Positions 10,601 through 16,028 of a DNA stretch of 17,825 nt are shown here, piece by piece; the stretch's first letter is position 1; each line of letters begins with the position of its first letter. Below the pieces are notes generated by a model. That model was not told the origin of the DNA, did not search any database, and saw nothing but the letters and a program-made list of their open reading frames with translations. A program made the position numbers and the translations under genes. This DNA comes from Collinsella aerofaciens. Its GTDB lineage: Bacteria; Actinomycetota; Coriobacteriia; Coriobacteriales; Coriobacteriaceae. The stretch spans positions 1 to 17,825 of the forward strand of contig JAJXHK010000039.1 of NCBI GenBank assembly GCA_021639365.1, written 5' to 3'.

Positions 10601-13600
10601 AGGAATCGCCCACGGCATTGCCATTCGCATCGAATACGTGTGCCTCGTAGCCCTTCTCGGACTCCGGCAGGGTGAACTTAAACGTAAACGTCAGATCGTT
10701 GTTGTTCGCATCCTTGGTAGGCGCGGTAAGCCCAGCATCCGCCGTCACGGTCTTGGTCACTTGCAGGCGCGCCACGCGACGGTCGGCATACTGCACGGTC
10801 GTCGCCGTGGTAAAGAGATGGTTGAGCTGGAGCGTGCCCAGATCGGTGCCATTGGTGACATCATCATCTTGATAGAGGGCCATGCGGTTGATACCCGTGT
10901 CGGCAAAGATCGTCGCCAGCTGGCCGTCGCGCGGCTCGCCGTCCTCGACATAGCGCAAGACGGTCTTGGCACCTTGCGGTGTCTTGTCATAGCGCATGTG
11001 CATCAGGTGGTCCGTCAGAGAAGGCGTCACGCCATCGGCGGTGCACTCCTGGCCCCACGTCAGGTTACCCTTGGCATCTGCACCAGTCGCGCTCTGCAGT
11101 TTGCCCTTGATGTGTGTAAGCGTGTTGTCGATCGAGTCAGGAGAGCCAAACTGCGCCAACGAGGCAATCAGCGAACCCGGGCCACTCATGCTGCGCACGC
11201 CGTCGTTCTTCTCACCGGCATCCACGTACACGCCCGAATCGTCCACGATCACCTTGGTAATGGTGGAATTTATCTCGTAGCCATCCGGGCTCAACGATTC
11301 GCGCAGATAGTACGTACCTTTGGTAAGAGGTGCGTGATTATTCGAATCGAGCGGGAAGCATGCAGCACCCTTAATCTCATACGGATAGGTCATGCCTTTT
11401 GCCTGCACGGTGTCATACGGCGTGGCATTGGGCTTGATGGCATACGTGCTGGGACTATTGCCGGTAACGTCGTCGGCTTTGTACAGTTCAAACGTTGCGC
11501 CGTTCACGGGCTCGCCCAGGTCATCGATCTTCTGCACAAACAGACGGTTCTGAACGTTCGTAAGGTGGATCACGGTTGAGAACTGCCTGTTTATCGACTG
11601 GTATTCAACCATAGAGGTGTTCTCCGTGGTTGCCTCTGCCAGAGACGACGCCGTGGTGTGATACGCCGCCACGGTATATTCGGACTGAGACTTATCCTGT
11701 AACATGGCGGCGTACTTCTCGATATCGCCGGGCAGCGACCTGACCGTCACCTCGTAATCGCCCTTGGTGTTGACGGCAAAGACACTCGTGTCGGCCGATT
11801 GGGCAGCCTCGACGGCACCGGCAATGCCGTGTTTGGAGCACAGTTTGTAGCCATCGAGCGGATTGCCCGTGACCGCCGTCCATGCGTCTTCGCTTGTGTG
11901 GTCCTCGCCCGCACCGGTGAGCTTGAGCACGACGGCAAAGGTCGTACCCGAGCTAATGGCGTGGCCCTTATTGTCTACCGTCTCTTTGGACAGGGAGATG
12001 GTCTCCTTGGCGGCCAGATAGCCACCGTTGAGCCACATACGACTACCCGTCCATTGTTTGCCGTCGGCTGTGGTGACCGTTGTTTCCGGGGCAACAACCA
12101 CGCCGCCCGTGCCACTCGCCGCGGCCTGCTTGTACTGCAGATGCAACTCGCCTGGCGTTGCGGTGGTCGACGAGGTCAGACTCGAGCGATATCCCTCGGG
12201 CAGGCCTTCCTCTTTGAGTACAAAGTAGTCGTGCCCATCGGCATGCTCTTCATCGAATGAGAGAACGGAATCATCCGACTTCTCATCCGACTTCATGAGT
12301 ACCAGCTGGCCATTGGCCTTCGTCGTGCCCTGAGCGATGAGTTCGCCCTCGTTCCAGTCGACACTTGGTCCACCGGACCGATACAACGCGAAGGTTGCAC
12401 CATTGACCGCCTCGCCGTTCTGGTTGACCTTCTCGACCTCGGACGACGGCAGGGTGGTGAGGTTGAACTTGAGCGACATGTTCGATGCGCCCGCGCCGCG
12501 CTCCAGATAGAAGAAACTCAGCGTGTGCTTTGTGCTATTGCTGAAGGTGTTGCCGGAGAAGTTGGTGGTATCCGCGCCGGCAGCTTGGAACTTCGTCTTG
12601 ATGTTGGTTGTTTCGATTTCTTTCTTGGTTCCATTCGCACCGTCAATATGACCGACTTTCACTTCACCGGTAGCAAAGTTGATCTTGAGCGTTGCCTTCT
12701 CGTGAATGCCGCCCAGGTCGCCCACGAGCACGCCATCGATGTAGACCCACACGTCATCGTCGCCCGAGAACTCAAAAATCATGTCCTTGTTATCGGTGGT
12801 CTTTCCGCTCGCAGGCTGGACGAACTCCGTGGTCATGGACATGCCAAAGTGGTGGTTGAGATTATCGTTCGTTCCGTCCGTTATCGGTTTGGGAGAGAGC
12901 TGACCGTTCTGCTCTTCAAAAACCTTGTCGGCCGAGTCAAAGGGGAAGAACTGACCCAGATTATCACTTGATACGCTGTCCTTATAAACACCCGCTTTAT
13001 CGTAGACGTTAAAGGAATTCGTTGTGTAGTTATACACGGCATAGTTGCCTTTAGAACCGTACGAGTCGTAAACGTAGTATCCGTTCTCAAGTTGGAAAAG
13101 GCCCTGCACGTTGTTGTAGACGGCTTTGCCGTCCTGCTGGTGATTTTCCTGGCTGGCGTTGTTAAAGAGGTATGCGAGCGATTCGTCAGTGTACTTATCG
13201 CTCGAACCGTAGGAGGTGTACGTACCGGCATCGATCGACGGGTAGCCGCCTACCAGCTTCTTCTTCACAAAAGAAAGGCGTCCGGAACCATCAATAACGC
13301 TTTTGCCCGTCCATTTGTTAATGCCCGTGCCTGCGCCACTATTAAACTTGAGCTGATGACCCTTATTGATGCCGCCGTTAATATTATTGACAGTTGCCGA
13401 TTTATCGTTGTCGCCATCCACGACCCAGTAGTCAAACAGATTGACCGTGGTGTCGGTGGGATTCACCGTCTTTACGGTATGGTTGCTATAGGGAACAACC
13501 TGGTCGGCCGACGCGCTCGTCGCACCAAACATGAGCGCACACGCCGCCAGCGGGACGGTCAAAACCTTTAGAGCACGCTTGACTGTATTGGTTTTTGTGC

Positions 13601-13646
13601 CCAAAGGCTTCAGCATTTCTCGAGCTTTCGCATATACGCGATTCAT
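1650..13646 (-). CDS. Giant wall-anchored adhesin (fibro-slime, Cna_B, 15 Spy0128-type domains, DUF11, MPDTG)
   Basis: A 3,998-residue secreted surface protein. An upstream in-frame TTG (13661) is possible, but ATG at 13646 has GGAGGG five bases before it. Residues 1-47 are a signal peptide with an Ala/Leu core, cleaved near ASA|D. Residues ~265-395 match a fibro-slime/PA14-like domain (FSGDDDVWVYIDG, DLGG, FFYLERG). Cna_B/SpaA-like domains (GEAVNGATFALY, GEPVNGATFELY) lie near 405-490 and 700-800. Spy0128/FctA-type domains fill ~1130-2420 and most of ~2812-3920. Each has a Lys strand, a Glu (YTIKE-like) and a closing FTNxY, the family's Lys-Asn isopeptide triad. Two DUF11 domains sit at ~2424-2690. 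After a Pro/Gly/Ser spacer come MPDTG (3963-3967), a hydrophobic helix and RKRR, a sortase signal. No sortase or pilus partner is adjacent. The role is probably adhesion to host or other cells; the ligand is unknown. Confidence 0.92.
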   Translation of the reverse strand: MNRVYAKAREMLKPLGTKTNTVKRALKVLTVPLAACALMFGATSASADQVVPYSNHTVKTVNPTDTTVNLFDYWVVDGDNDKSATVNNINGGINKGHQLKFNSGAGTGINKWTGKSVIDGSGRLSFVKKKLVGGYPSIDAGTYTSYGSSDKYTDESLAYLFNNASQENHQQDGKAVYNNVQGLFQLENGYYVYDSYGSKGNYAVYNYTTNSFNVYDKAGVYKDSVSSDNLGQFFPFDSADKVFEEQNGQLSPKPITDGTNDNLNHHFGMSMTTEFVQPASGKTTDNKDMIFEFSGDDDVWVYIDGVLVGDLGGIHEKATLKINFATGEVKVGHIDGANGTKKEIETTNIKTKFQAAGADTTNFSGNTFSNSTKHTLSFFYLERGAGASNMSLKFNLTTLPSSEVEKVNQNGEAVNGATFALYRSGGPSVDWNEGELIAQGTTKANGQLVLMKSDEKSDDSVLSFDEEHADGHDYFVLKEEGLPEGYRSSLTSSTTATPGELHLQYKQAAASGTGGVVVAPETTVTTADGKQWTGSRMWLNGGYLAAKETISLSKETVDNKGHAISSGTTFAVVLKLTGAGEDHTSEDAWTAVTGNPLDGYKLCSKHGIAGAVEAAQSADTSVFAVNTKGDYEVTVRSLPGDIEKYAAMLQDKSQSEYTVAAYHTTASSLAEATTENTSMVEYQSINRQFSTVIHLTNVQNRLFVQKIDDLGEPVNGATFELYKADDVTGNSPSTYAIKPNATPYDTVQAKGMTYPYEIKGAACFPLDSNNHAPLTKGTYYLRESLSPDGYEINSTITKVIVDDSGVYVDAGEKNDGVRSMSGPGSLIASLAQFGSPDSIDNTLTHIKGKLQSATGADAKGNLTWGQECTADGVTPSLTDHLMHMRYDKTPQGAKTVLRYVEDGEPRDGQLATIFADTGINRMALYQDDDVTNGTDLGTLQLNHLFTTATTVQYADRRVARLQVTKTVTADAGLTAPTKDANNNDLTFTFKFTLPESEKGYEAHVFDANGNAVGDSFTLMNGSTHSIKAGETIRVYDLMQGDSYSVSELTTKGEESSGNVLASIVNAVTGSADESVLPAGFRLVSRKAGGQEQSGTGNAIEGTIAALVGGNIPASNKLEFTNNYSASSVTLDAKDRLSVKKRLNGRNWNDSDTFTVQLTADDGVPMPNGAKSKVSTVEITNNAPTETVDGITYKTATFGDITYDKPGTYAYTIKEVVPGSDAGADGISYSAASYTATVVVEDNHAGALVVTSAKVTQVRDDAGAETNKEVSEKVATFTNHYDEHEKDIIIHAQKNLTDNAGTFKLAQNTFGFTLEGVGGYADASATFSPDTVDRSIKAPMPQGAEGNSATVGNNADGTVTWPAISYTAKPDAGRAYVYKFAENSGSVAGMTYDGSVYYAVVRNAKKGAGIETSIEYYKTAANGSVEQLKTNVTPSFTNKYSVEPTSATLQGQKTVSGRDWSLGESYTFNLAAATDDASVTGLDKTTAQAVADGAVAINASQATVTAPESGRVASFAFGTEAAPAVTFNRAGTFSFNITENAAQDGQAGMSMDKHTARATIVVTDLDESGKHTGKLVSSVTYTNTGASDADKAITDKAAFTNAYHATGTFGGVTVSKTLMGRASTDGQFTFSVTGLWYNGIQTTVDGAEANLSNKAAGAGVSGTVVGTRGAEKLFARELTERDLGHTFAYRIRENQPAAAGYTYDTGYTGDAIVLVKVLARDIDPAKLYTVTTVLKGAGVTALLGDGADASALTDDKIAELKEDKNTYVQQYDASNAGTMTPSVSFVNRYTASLDYGTAGGIWIEKTLTYPKDATVFGSPKSTFRYIVKPADETSAKKVGITMDGKVFETANVEANTPKTVSLVPEGGLTFTQNDAGKTFTYTVAEIDDKATGYTYDKTVHTVKAVVADNGDGTLRVTTSVSKPGDDGKDELEGQWIYPSDATSTGVATVKFKNTYTVTEAATYTPSVTKVVAGADAPSKFTFAMTAADDVTRAAVDNKLITGSSMSVDNGYTEQKRTKEGLKNGEHYQLDFSTLTFNRLGTYKFAINELAANSGPGEWKYDQHVYTVTVTVTDEGGKLVARPDGTTGSEGFIFTNSYQTSTSYELQGGLEIVKTLEGKDLHAGMFGFTVTADADSTEYAASTEKLKALLRQEDGKLTVTNDEPQADGKSYTDILGGLTFATGDVGKTFTYKVVENNGKQGGYVYDSTYWTVGIAVKSRGDGSLYTVTTVKHFDADKKELSADEKNSEKGPVEAQVFFTNSYAASGTFDGLTAEKVMDSGDKIKAGQYTFDLYAEKADGSLEKMDEGETQASENGAATVDFGKVCFKLGDAAGEPHEQTIDLAGAVNDGIAAKRHNADHTTTYSFNLVAKERLAYLPDGVRPVDASATCRVLLEVTDDNNGNLTSKVTYRDGTEDGKIVFHNTRDKVKTIGTVAEPSVDIDGQLLSVGDSYVYTINWVNTKADDSGNLVPANVTVTDELPAGVVFEAFEGKNADKGTANGQSLTWTLGEQPAGSYGSVRVRVKITEDAVKDAKGAVGTINNTATVTVGNKGYTGTTTNYVPKKSESDAQDSTGSGVKLGDELTYTISYKNTEGAPATVTISDAVPAGTEFVEFAGDHANAGSKDKDGNLIWTLTDVPTGEEGTVQFKVRVTEDAFKSGGASGDISNQASVKVGNNPAVKTNTTTDEVSDGRLTLSKTVTAAEGITAPNKAFTFKVLLYQADGTTPLTGSFAYAGRPSGTNGTYVSGQIKGGDTIALKAGGSVTVTVPVGAHYEVQELDSKGNLMTSEDGFAVADKTNTQKGTVGQATQAGFTNVYSVESTKVENAFKVQKKISGRSWTTSDAFTMTLAAEGEAPMPKNDKGGVSTITLNKNAQVGNFGTIEYAKPGTYTYVIAEQTGDETALTFSKATYRATVTVTDDGAGKLTAKTKIAQLTDDAGNTAERTVEAAVFTNTAKNGSLTVKKTVVGGDSQREFGFTVALTDGDGEPVSGTFGKGENAVTFTDGKATFTLRHGGEKAITGLPVGARYTVTEEAAEGYATTADGAEGTVTEAGATAAFTNTYGTATESRDVSTAGLFTKTLKGRDWAEGDSFQFTLAGEGGAPMPEGSSDGSKTVSVTAAGTKAGEKVAFDFGPIRYTLDDIKDAGFAEVGGKRVRAKTFTYTVREVRPADGSAIAGVAYDGHAATMTVTVTDDGSGNLTATTPAIAQASGGDFVNTYTTGLDYSARAGVRLSKTLSGRAMEAGQFAFTVAADDETAAKLGLKTGKDAYAVAAADDGAADFIDLIGGAAKSDVTFTNADAGKTYSFTVTETKLGGHGYANDTTPRTVTIAPAYDAATGKLAVTTTVAEDGVEVARSEVSTADDATAPAAPVTVAFQNSYEATGTLGGVGGAAINATKTLTGRAAAAGEFKFSVRDAHGSEVATATNRASGDGEAAELTFSRIDYTTDALEQMVMDGTATRAADGSWSIPYTVSEDTAALPAPVTATASSFDITVKVTDNGKGGLDVAVTYPDGSDGKLSFVNGYRAGEATVGLAGTKTLALGQAGLGLTQADIAGKYTFKIAPLDGAPAPVDASGKTVTEAVNDAAGNVELGSVTFKQPSDLDDAAIDGDGLRTKTFAYQVSESGSVDGVVNDAVATRTLTVKVVEDTNAGTIAAEVLPAEGTPQGKGAFEFTNTYGVEPTPSSVTDQIKVNKKLKGRDLVEGEFEFQLVEINADGSESIAATGKNAADGTVALDPVTYTAPGTHSYELREVVGTAGGVTYDKATYRVRTTVTDAGNGTLAVKHELADAEGNPTGDDSVTFTNGYEAAPVTLKLGAAKVLKGAELKAGQFSFELKSRAGKVMSTARNAADGSVTFDALTFKQAGTYTFTVSEVDDGQAHVTYDRAAHKIVVTVSDEAADGSKTGYLSAKVSYEGDANVPPVFTNSYVEEPGTPGTPENPGTPGGGAGNGSDSGSGSGGSGDGSKGGMPDTGDRSLPAAALAAMAGIGALAVAGGAALYRKRR
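1885..10260 (-). repeat. Array of ~15 Spy0128 (FctA)-type domains within the adhesin
   Basis: Counting closing F-x-N motifs by eye gives domains ending near residues 1277, 1439, 1600, 1786, 1953, 2098, 2259, 2419, then 2949, 3211, 3374, 3518, 3670, 3798 and 3920. Two DUF11 domains and two shorter DUF7601/DUF5979-like domains (ending near 2811 and 3058) interrupt the run. Domain length is about 130-185 residues. Sequence between copies is well diverged, so these are old duplications rather than recent identical repeats. The eighth (ending FHNTRD) is the least canonical: its strand reads NLVAKERLA where the others have YxVxE. Confidence 0.8.
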
Positions 13647-13651
13647 GAAGG

Positions 13652-13659
13652 CCCTCCCC
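13652..13659 (-). promoter_or_regulatory. Ribosome binding site fixing the adhesin start
   Basis: On the minus strand GGGGAGGG is followed by five bases and then ATG at 13646. This strong site lies downstream of the alternative TTG (13661), which has no comparable site, so the ATG is preferred. Confidence 0.8.
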
Positions 13660-13718
13660 AATCCATGAGGACGGCAAGCAGCGGCTCGCTATATATGTGT
13701 GTCGTCCCCATCGATGCA

Positions 13719-13749
13719 AATATACGCCCCCCCCCGCGCAAAAACGCAA
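13719..13749 (-). promoter_or_regulatory. Adhesin promoter with G9 tract in the spacer (candidate phase-variable)
   Basis: On the minus strand TTGCGT (13744-13749) and TATATT (13719-13724, five of six matches to TATAAT) are 19 bp apart. Nine of those 19 bases are consecutive G (13727-13735). Loss of two G would give the ideal 17-bp spacing. Transcription would start near 13712, leaving a leader of about 66 nt. A second, weaker pair follows: TTGCAT (13714-13719) and TATATA (13690-13695), 18 bp apart. Which is used is unknown. Confidence 0.5.
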
Positions 13750-13875
13750 GGCAGGACATCGCTATATGCTTAAAAGTGTAGCAATTTAAACGACCCGCCA
13801 TTCCGCGTCAGGTTGCCACTCGGTCGTCAAATCGAACCATTCGCGCCATCAAAGGGGTTCGGCGGGATTAGCTAA

Positions 13876-13943
13876 TTTGGGACGGGCTTTTTGACTACTT
13901 GGGCAATCAGATCTGCAAGTAGTCAAAATAGCCCCGTCCCAAA
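13876..13943. repeat. Long inverted repeat upstream of the adhesin promoter
   Basis: The arm 13876-13900 (TTTGGGACGGG, CT, TTTTGACTACTT) pairs with 13917-13943. The arms are identical except for two single-base insertions in the right arm (one G, one A). The loop is 16 bp. No T-run follows on either strand beyond the stem, although each arm contains one internally. It could be a transcript-end structure for the tadA fusion gene or a mobile REP-like repeat. Confidence 0.85.
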
Positions 13944-14026
13944 AAGACTGGTCTGACACTGCATTTCGTGGCAAACGGTCCGACCCAAGGCCCAGGGCGG
14001 CCAGCCTCGGATGACCATTCACGAAG

Positions 14027-14089
14027 TTGCGGTGGAATACGGACTGAATTGGCACCTTAAAGGCAAAAACACTCCGTATTTCACCGCAA
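14027..14089. repeat. 17-bp inverted repeat just downstream of the tadA fusion gene
   Basis: TTGCGGTGGAATACGGA (14027-14043) and its partner (14073-14089) match at 16 of 17 positions around a 29-bp loop. The stem begins about 20 bp after the stop of the TadA-kinase gene, where a terminator would be expected. The typical T-run is absent; a TTTTT lies inside the loop on the minus strand. The stretch between this and the next inverted repeat (13944-14026) shows nothing recognisable. Confidence 0.8.
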
Positions 14090-14108
14090 GTTATTGGGGG
14101 GATGGGTT

Positions 14109-15884
14109 TTAGAGGCGGCCGAGGTCGTAGGCTTGGGCGGCGGCTTCGCCGGCGCAGATGAGGTTGGTTGTGGCTTCCTGCTGATCGAGCGCCTGGTCGA
14201 GGGGCATGGGCTTGCGGCAAATCGGCAGCACCATGTCGACACCCTGCTCGTATACCGCGTCCAGGTTGTCGGCGCGACCGCCCACGACGGCGACCACTGG
14301 CTTGCCATGGCGCTTGGCGCGACGCGCCACGCCCACTGGCGCCTTACCGGCGGCAGATTGCTCGTCCATATTGCCCTCACCCGTTATAACCAGGTCCGCA
14401 TCGCGCACGCGCTCGTCAAACCCCACAAGGTCGAGCACCGTCTCCACACCCGAGCGCAGCTCGGCGTCAAGTGCCAACAAGGCAGCCCCCAGCCCACCGG
14501 CAGCGCCCGCGCCCGGCACGCCGAGTACCGAGCCAAATGTCCGCGCGCCCTCGGGCACACGCAGCAACCCCTGGGTCCGTACCTCGGCAATCGCCGCATC
14601 GAGCAGGCGGCCGTAGCCGACCATCCAACTGTCGTACTTGCGCAGCGCCTCGGCGTCACCCGTCGGCAGGCCCTTCTGCCCGCCGAACACCGTCAGCGCC
14701 CCACGGCGCCCCACAAGCGGATTCTCGACATCGGAAAGCACGACGATGCGCACGCCATCCAACGCCCGCACCGCCGGCACCAGATGAACACCGGCCACTT
14801 GCTCAAGGCCCGCAAGCCCCGGCGCAATATCGCAGCCACGGTCGTCGACAAGACGCGCGCCCAACGCCTGTAGCATGCCGGCGCCACCATCGTTGGTGGC
14901 GCTGCCACCCAGTCCTATATATAGAGTCTTCGCCCCCGCGCGAACCGCGCGGAGCATCAGCTCGCCCACGCCATAGGTCGTAGCAGCTAGTGCCGCCGAC
15001 TCCGTGCAGGGCGAATACCCAATGCCCGCAGCCTCGGCCATCTCAATGACAGCCGATTCGCGCTCGACATCCACCAGCATCCGGGCAGGCACATGCTCGC
15101 CCAAGGGACCCGCAACTTCACAGGTCACGATCTCACCGCCACACGCGGCAACAGCGTCGAGCGTTCCCTCGCCGCCATCCGCCAGCGGCAGCGTGCTCAC
15201 CTCGGCATCGGGCCACACGCTGCGCACGCCCTCGGCAACCGCAGACTCCGCCTGCGCGCTCGACACGCTGCCCTTAAAGGAGTCGATCGCCAGCAGCACG
15301 CGACGCGGTCGGCGCTGCACGGGGCCAAAGTCAGGCGCCGCACCAGCAACCTCGTCGGCATCAGTCAGCGCCGCGGCGTGAGCGGCGTGTGCCTCAAGAT
15401 CGGACCCGCAGCCGCAACCATCCGCGCCGCGCAAACCGGCAAAATAGCTGCTCAGCACTTCACGGCACTCGTCTGCCAGCACGCCGGCCGTCACATTAAA
15501 GCGATGATTCAGGCGCGAATCGGCATTGAGGTCGTATAGCGAACCCAGCGCGCCCGCCTTGGCATCGGCCGCACCATACACGCAGCGCCCCACGCGCGCG
15601 TTGACCATAAGGCCCGCGCACATGCAGCAGGGCTCGAGCGTCACATAAACGGTGCAGTCGGAAAGGCGCCAACGGCCGAGCGTCCGAGCGGCGGCGCACA
15701 ACGCCGCAAACTCAGCATGCGCCGAAGGGTCTTGATCGAGCTCGCGCCGATTGTGCGCCCGTGCGACGATCTCGCCCGCACACACCACCACGGCACCAAT
15801 GGGCACCTCGCCCACCGCTGCCGCGGCGCGCGCCTCAGCCAGCGCCTCGCGCATGAACTTCTCGTCGATTTCGGTGATCGTCAT
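14109..15884 (-). CDS. tadA: TadA tRNA adenosine deaminase fused to glycerate kinase
   Basis: A 591-residue two-domain protein. Residues 1-~155 are a complete TadA-type deaminase: HAE at 56-58 (zinc ligand His56, catalytic Glu58) and PCCMC at 85-89 (zinc ligands Cys86 and Cys89). This domain should convert A34 to inosine in tRNA-Arg(ACG). A linker of about 40 residues, rich in Cys, Gly, Ala and His (GADGCGCGS), leads to a glycerate kinase of the GlxK/GarK family (PF02595) at ~195-591. Its marks are LLAIDSFKGSVS, LADGGEGT, GGSATNDGGAG (326-336) and ITGEGNMDEQS (500-509); it should phosphorylate glycerate with ATP. Both halves look intact and in one frame with no stop. The start at 15884 has GGGAAGG six bases upstream; a farther GTG (15935) would overlap the promoter zone of the tRNA. 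Free-standing versions of both enzymes are the rule, so the fusion is unusual. Confidence 0.93.
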   Translation of the reverse strand: MTITEIDEKFMREALAEARAAAAVGEVPIGAVVVCAGEIVARAHNRRELDQDPSAHAEFAALCAAARTLGRWRLSDCTVYVTLEPCCMCAGLMVNARVGRCVYGAADAKAGALGSLYDLNADSRLNHRFNVTAGVLADECREVLSSYFAGLRGADGCGCGSDLEAHAAHAAALTDADEVAGAAPDFGPVQRRPRRVLLAIDSFKGSVSSAQAESAVAEGVRSVWPDAEVSTLPLADGGEGTLDAVAACGGEIVTCEVAGPLGEHVPARMLVDVERESAVIEMAEAAGIGYSPCTESAALAATTYGVGELMLRAVRAGAKTLYIGLGGSATNDGGAGMLQALGARLVDDRGCDIAPGLAGLEQVAGVHLVPAVRALDGVRIVVLSDVENPLVGRRGALTVFGGQKGLPTGDAEALRKYDSWMVGYGRLLDAAIAEVRTQGLLRVPEGARTFGSVLGVPGAGAAGGLGAALLALDAELRSGVETVLDLVGFDERVRDADLVITGEGNMDEQSAAGKAPVGVARRAKRHGKPVVAVVGGRADNLDAVYEQGVDMVLPICRKPMPLDQALDQQEATTNLICAGEAAAQAYDLGRL

Positions 15885-15890
15885 CGTTCG

Positions 15891-15898
15891 CCTTCCCT
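15891..15898 (-). promoter_or_regulatory. Ribosome binding site fixing the tadA start
   Basis: On the minus strand AGGGAAGG lies six bases before ATG 15884. This selects that ATG over the in-frame GTG at 15935. Confidence 0.75.
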
Positions 15899-15899
15899 G

Positions 15900-15925
15900 T
15901 TGCAAATTCAAAACGATGCTATCAT
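15900..15925 (+). promoter_or_regulatory. Possible tRNA-Ser promoter
   Basis: TATCAT (15920-15925) is a fair -10 box eleven bases before the tRNA. The only TTG-type -35 (TTGCAA, 15900-15905) gives a short 14-bp spacer, so the pairing is doubtful. The region is shared with the tadA leader on the other strand. Confidence 0.3.
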
Positions 15926-15935
15926 TACGACTCAC

Positions 15936-16025
15936 GGAGAGATGGCAGAGCGGTTGAATGCGGCGGTCTTGAAAACCGTTGAGCGCGAGAGCGTTCCGGG
16001 GGTTCGAATCCCCCTCTCTCCGCCA
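15936..16025 (+). tRNA. tRNA-Ser (anticodon UGA), CCA encoded
   Basis: The acceptor GGAGAGA pairs with TCTCTCC, followed by discriminator G and an encoded CCA. The anticodon loop CTTGAAAA has UGA as anticodon, reading UCA and probably UCG serine codons. A long variable arm (GCGCGAGAGCG) and the T-loop GGTTCGAATCC mark it as a class II serine tRNA. It is divergent from tadA with 51 bp between them. No integrase or duplicated 3' end is seen, so it does not look like an occupied attachment site here. Confidence 0.97.
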
Positions 16026-16028
16026 CTT

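Noticed and set aside
1137..11579. A 3,480-codon open frame on the plus strand opposite the adhesin
   Set aside because: It is in exact antisense register with the adhesin and its product is low-complexity (rich in G, R, H, L, V). It has no signal, domain or ribosome site. Absence of TTA, CTA and TCA codons in the sense gene explains it.
15936..16025. tRNA-Ser as an integration site for a genomic island
   Set aside because: No integrase gene and no second copy of the tRNA 3' end within the window. The flanking genes are ordinary chromosomal ones.
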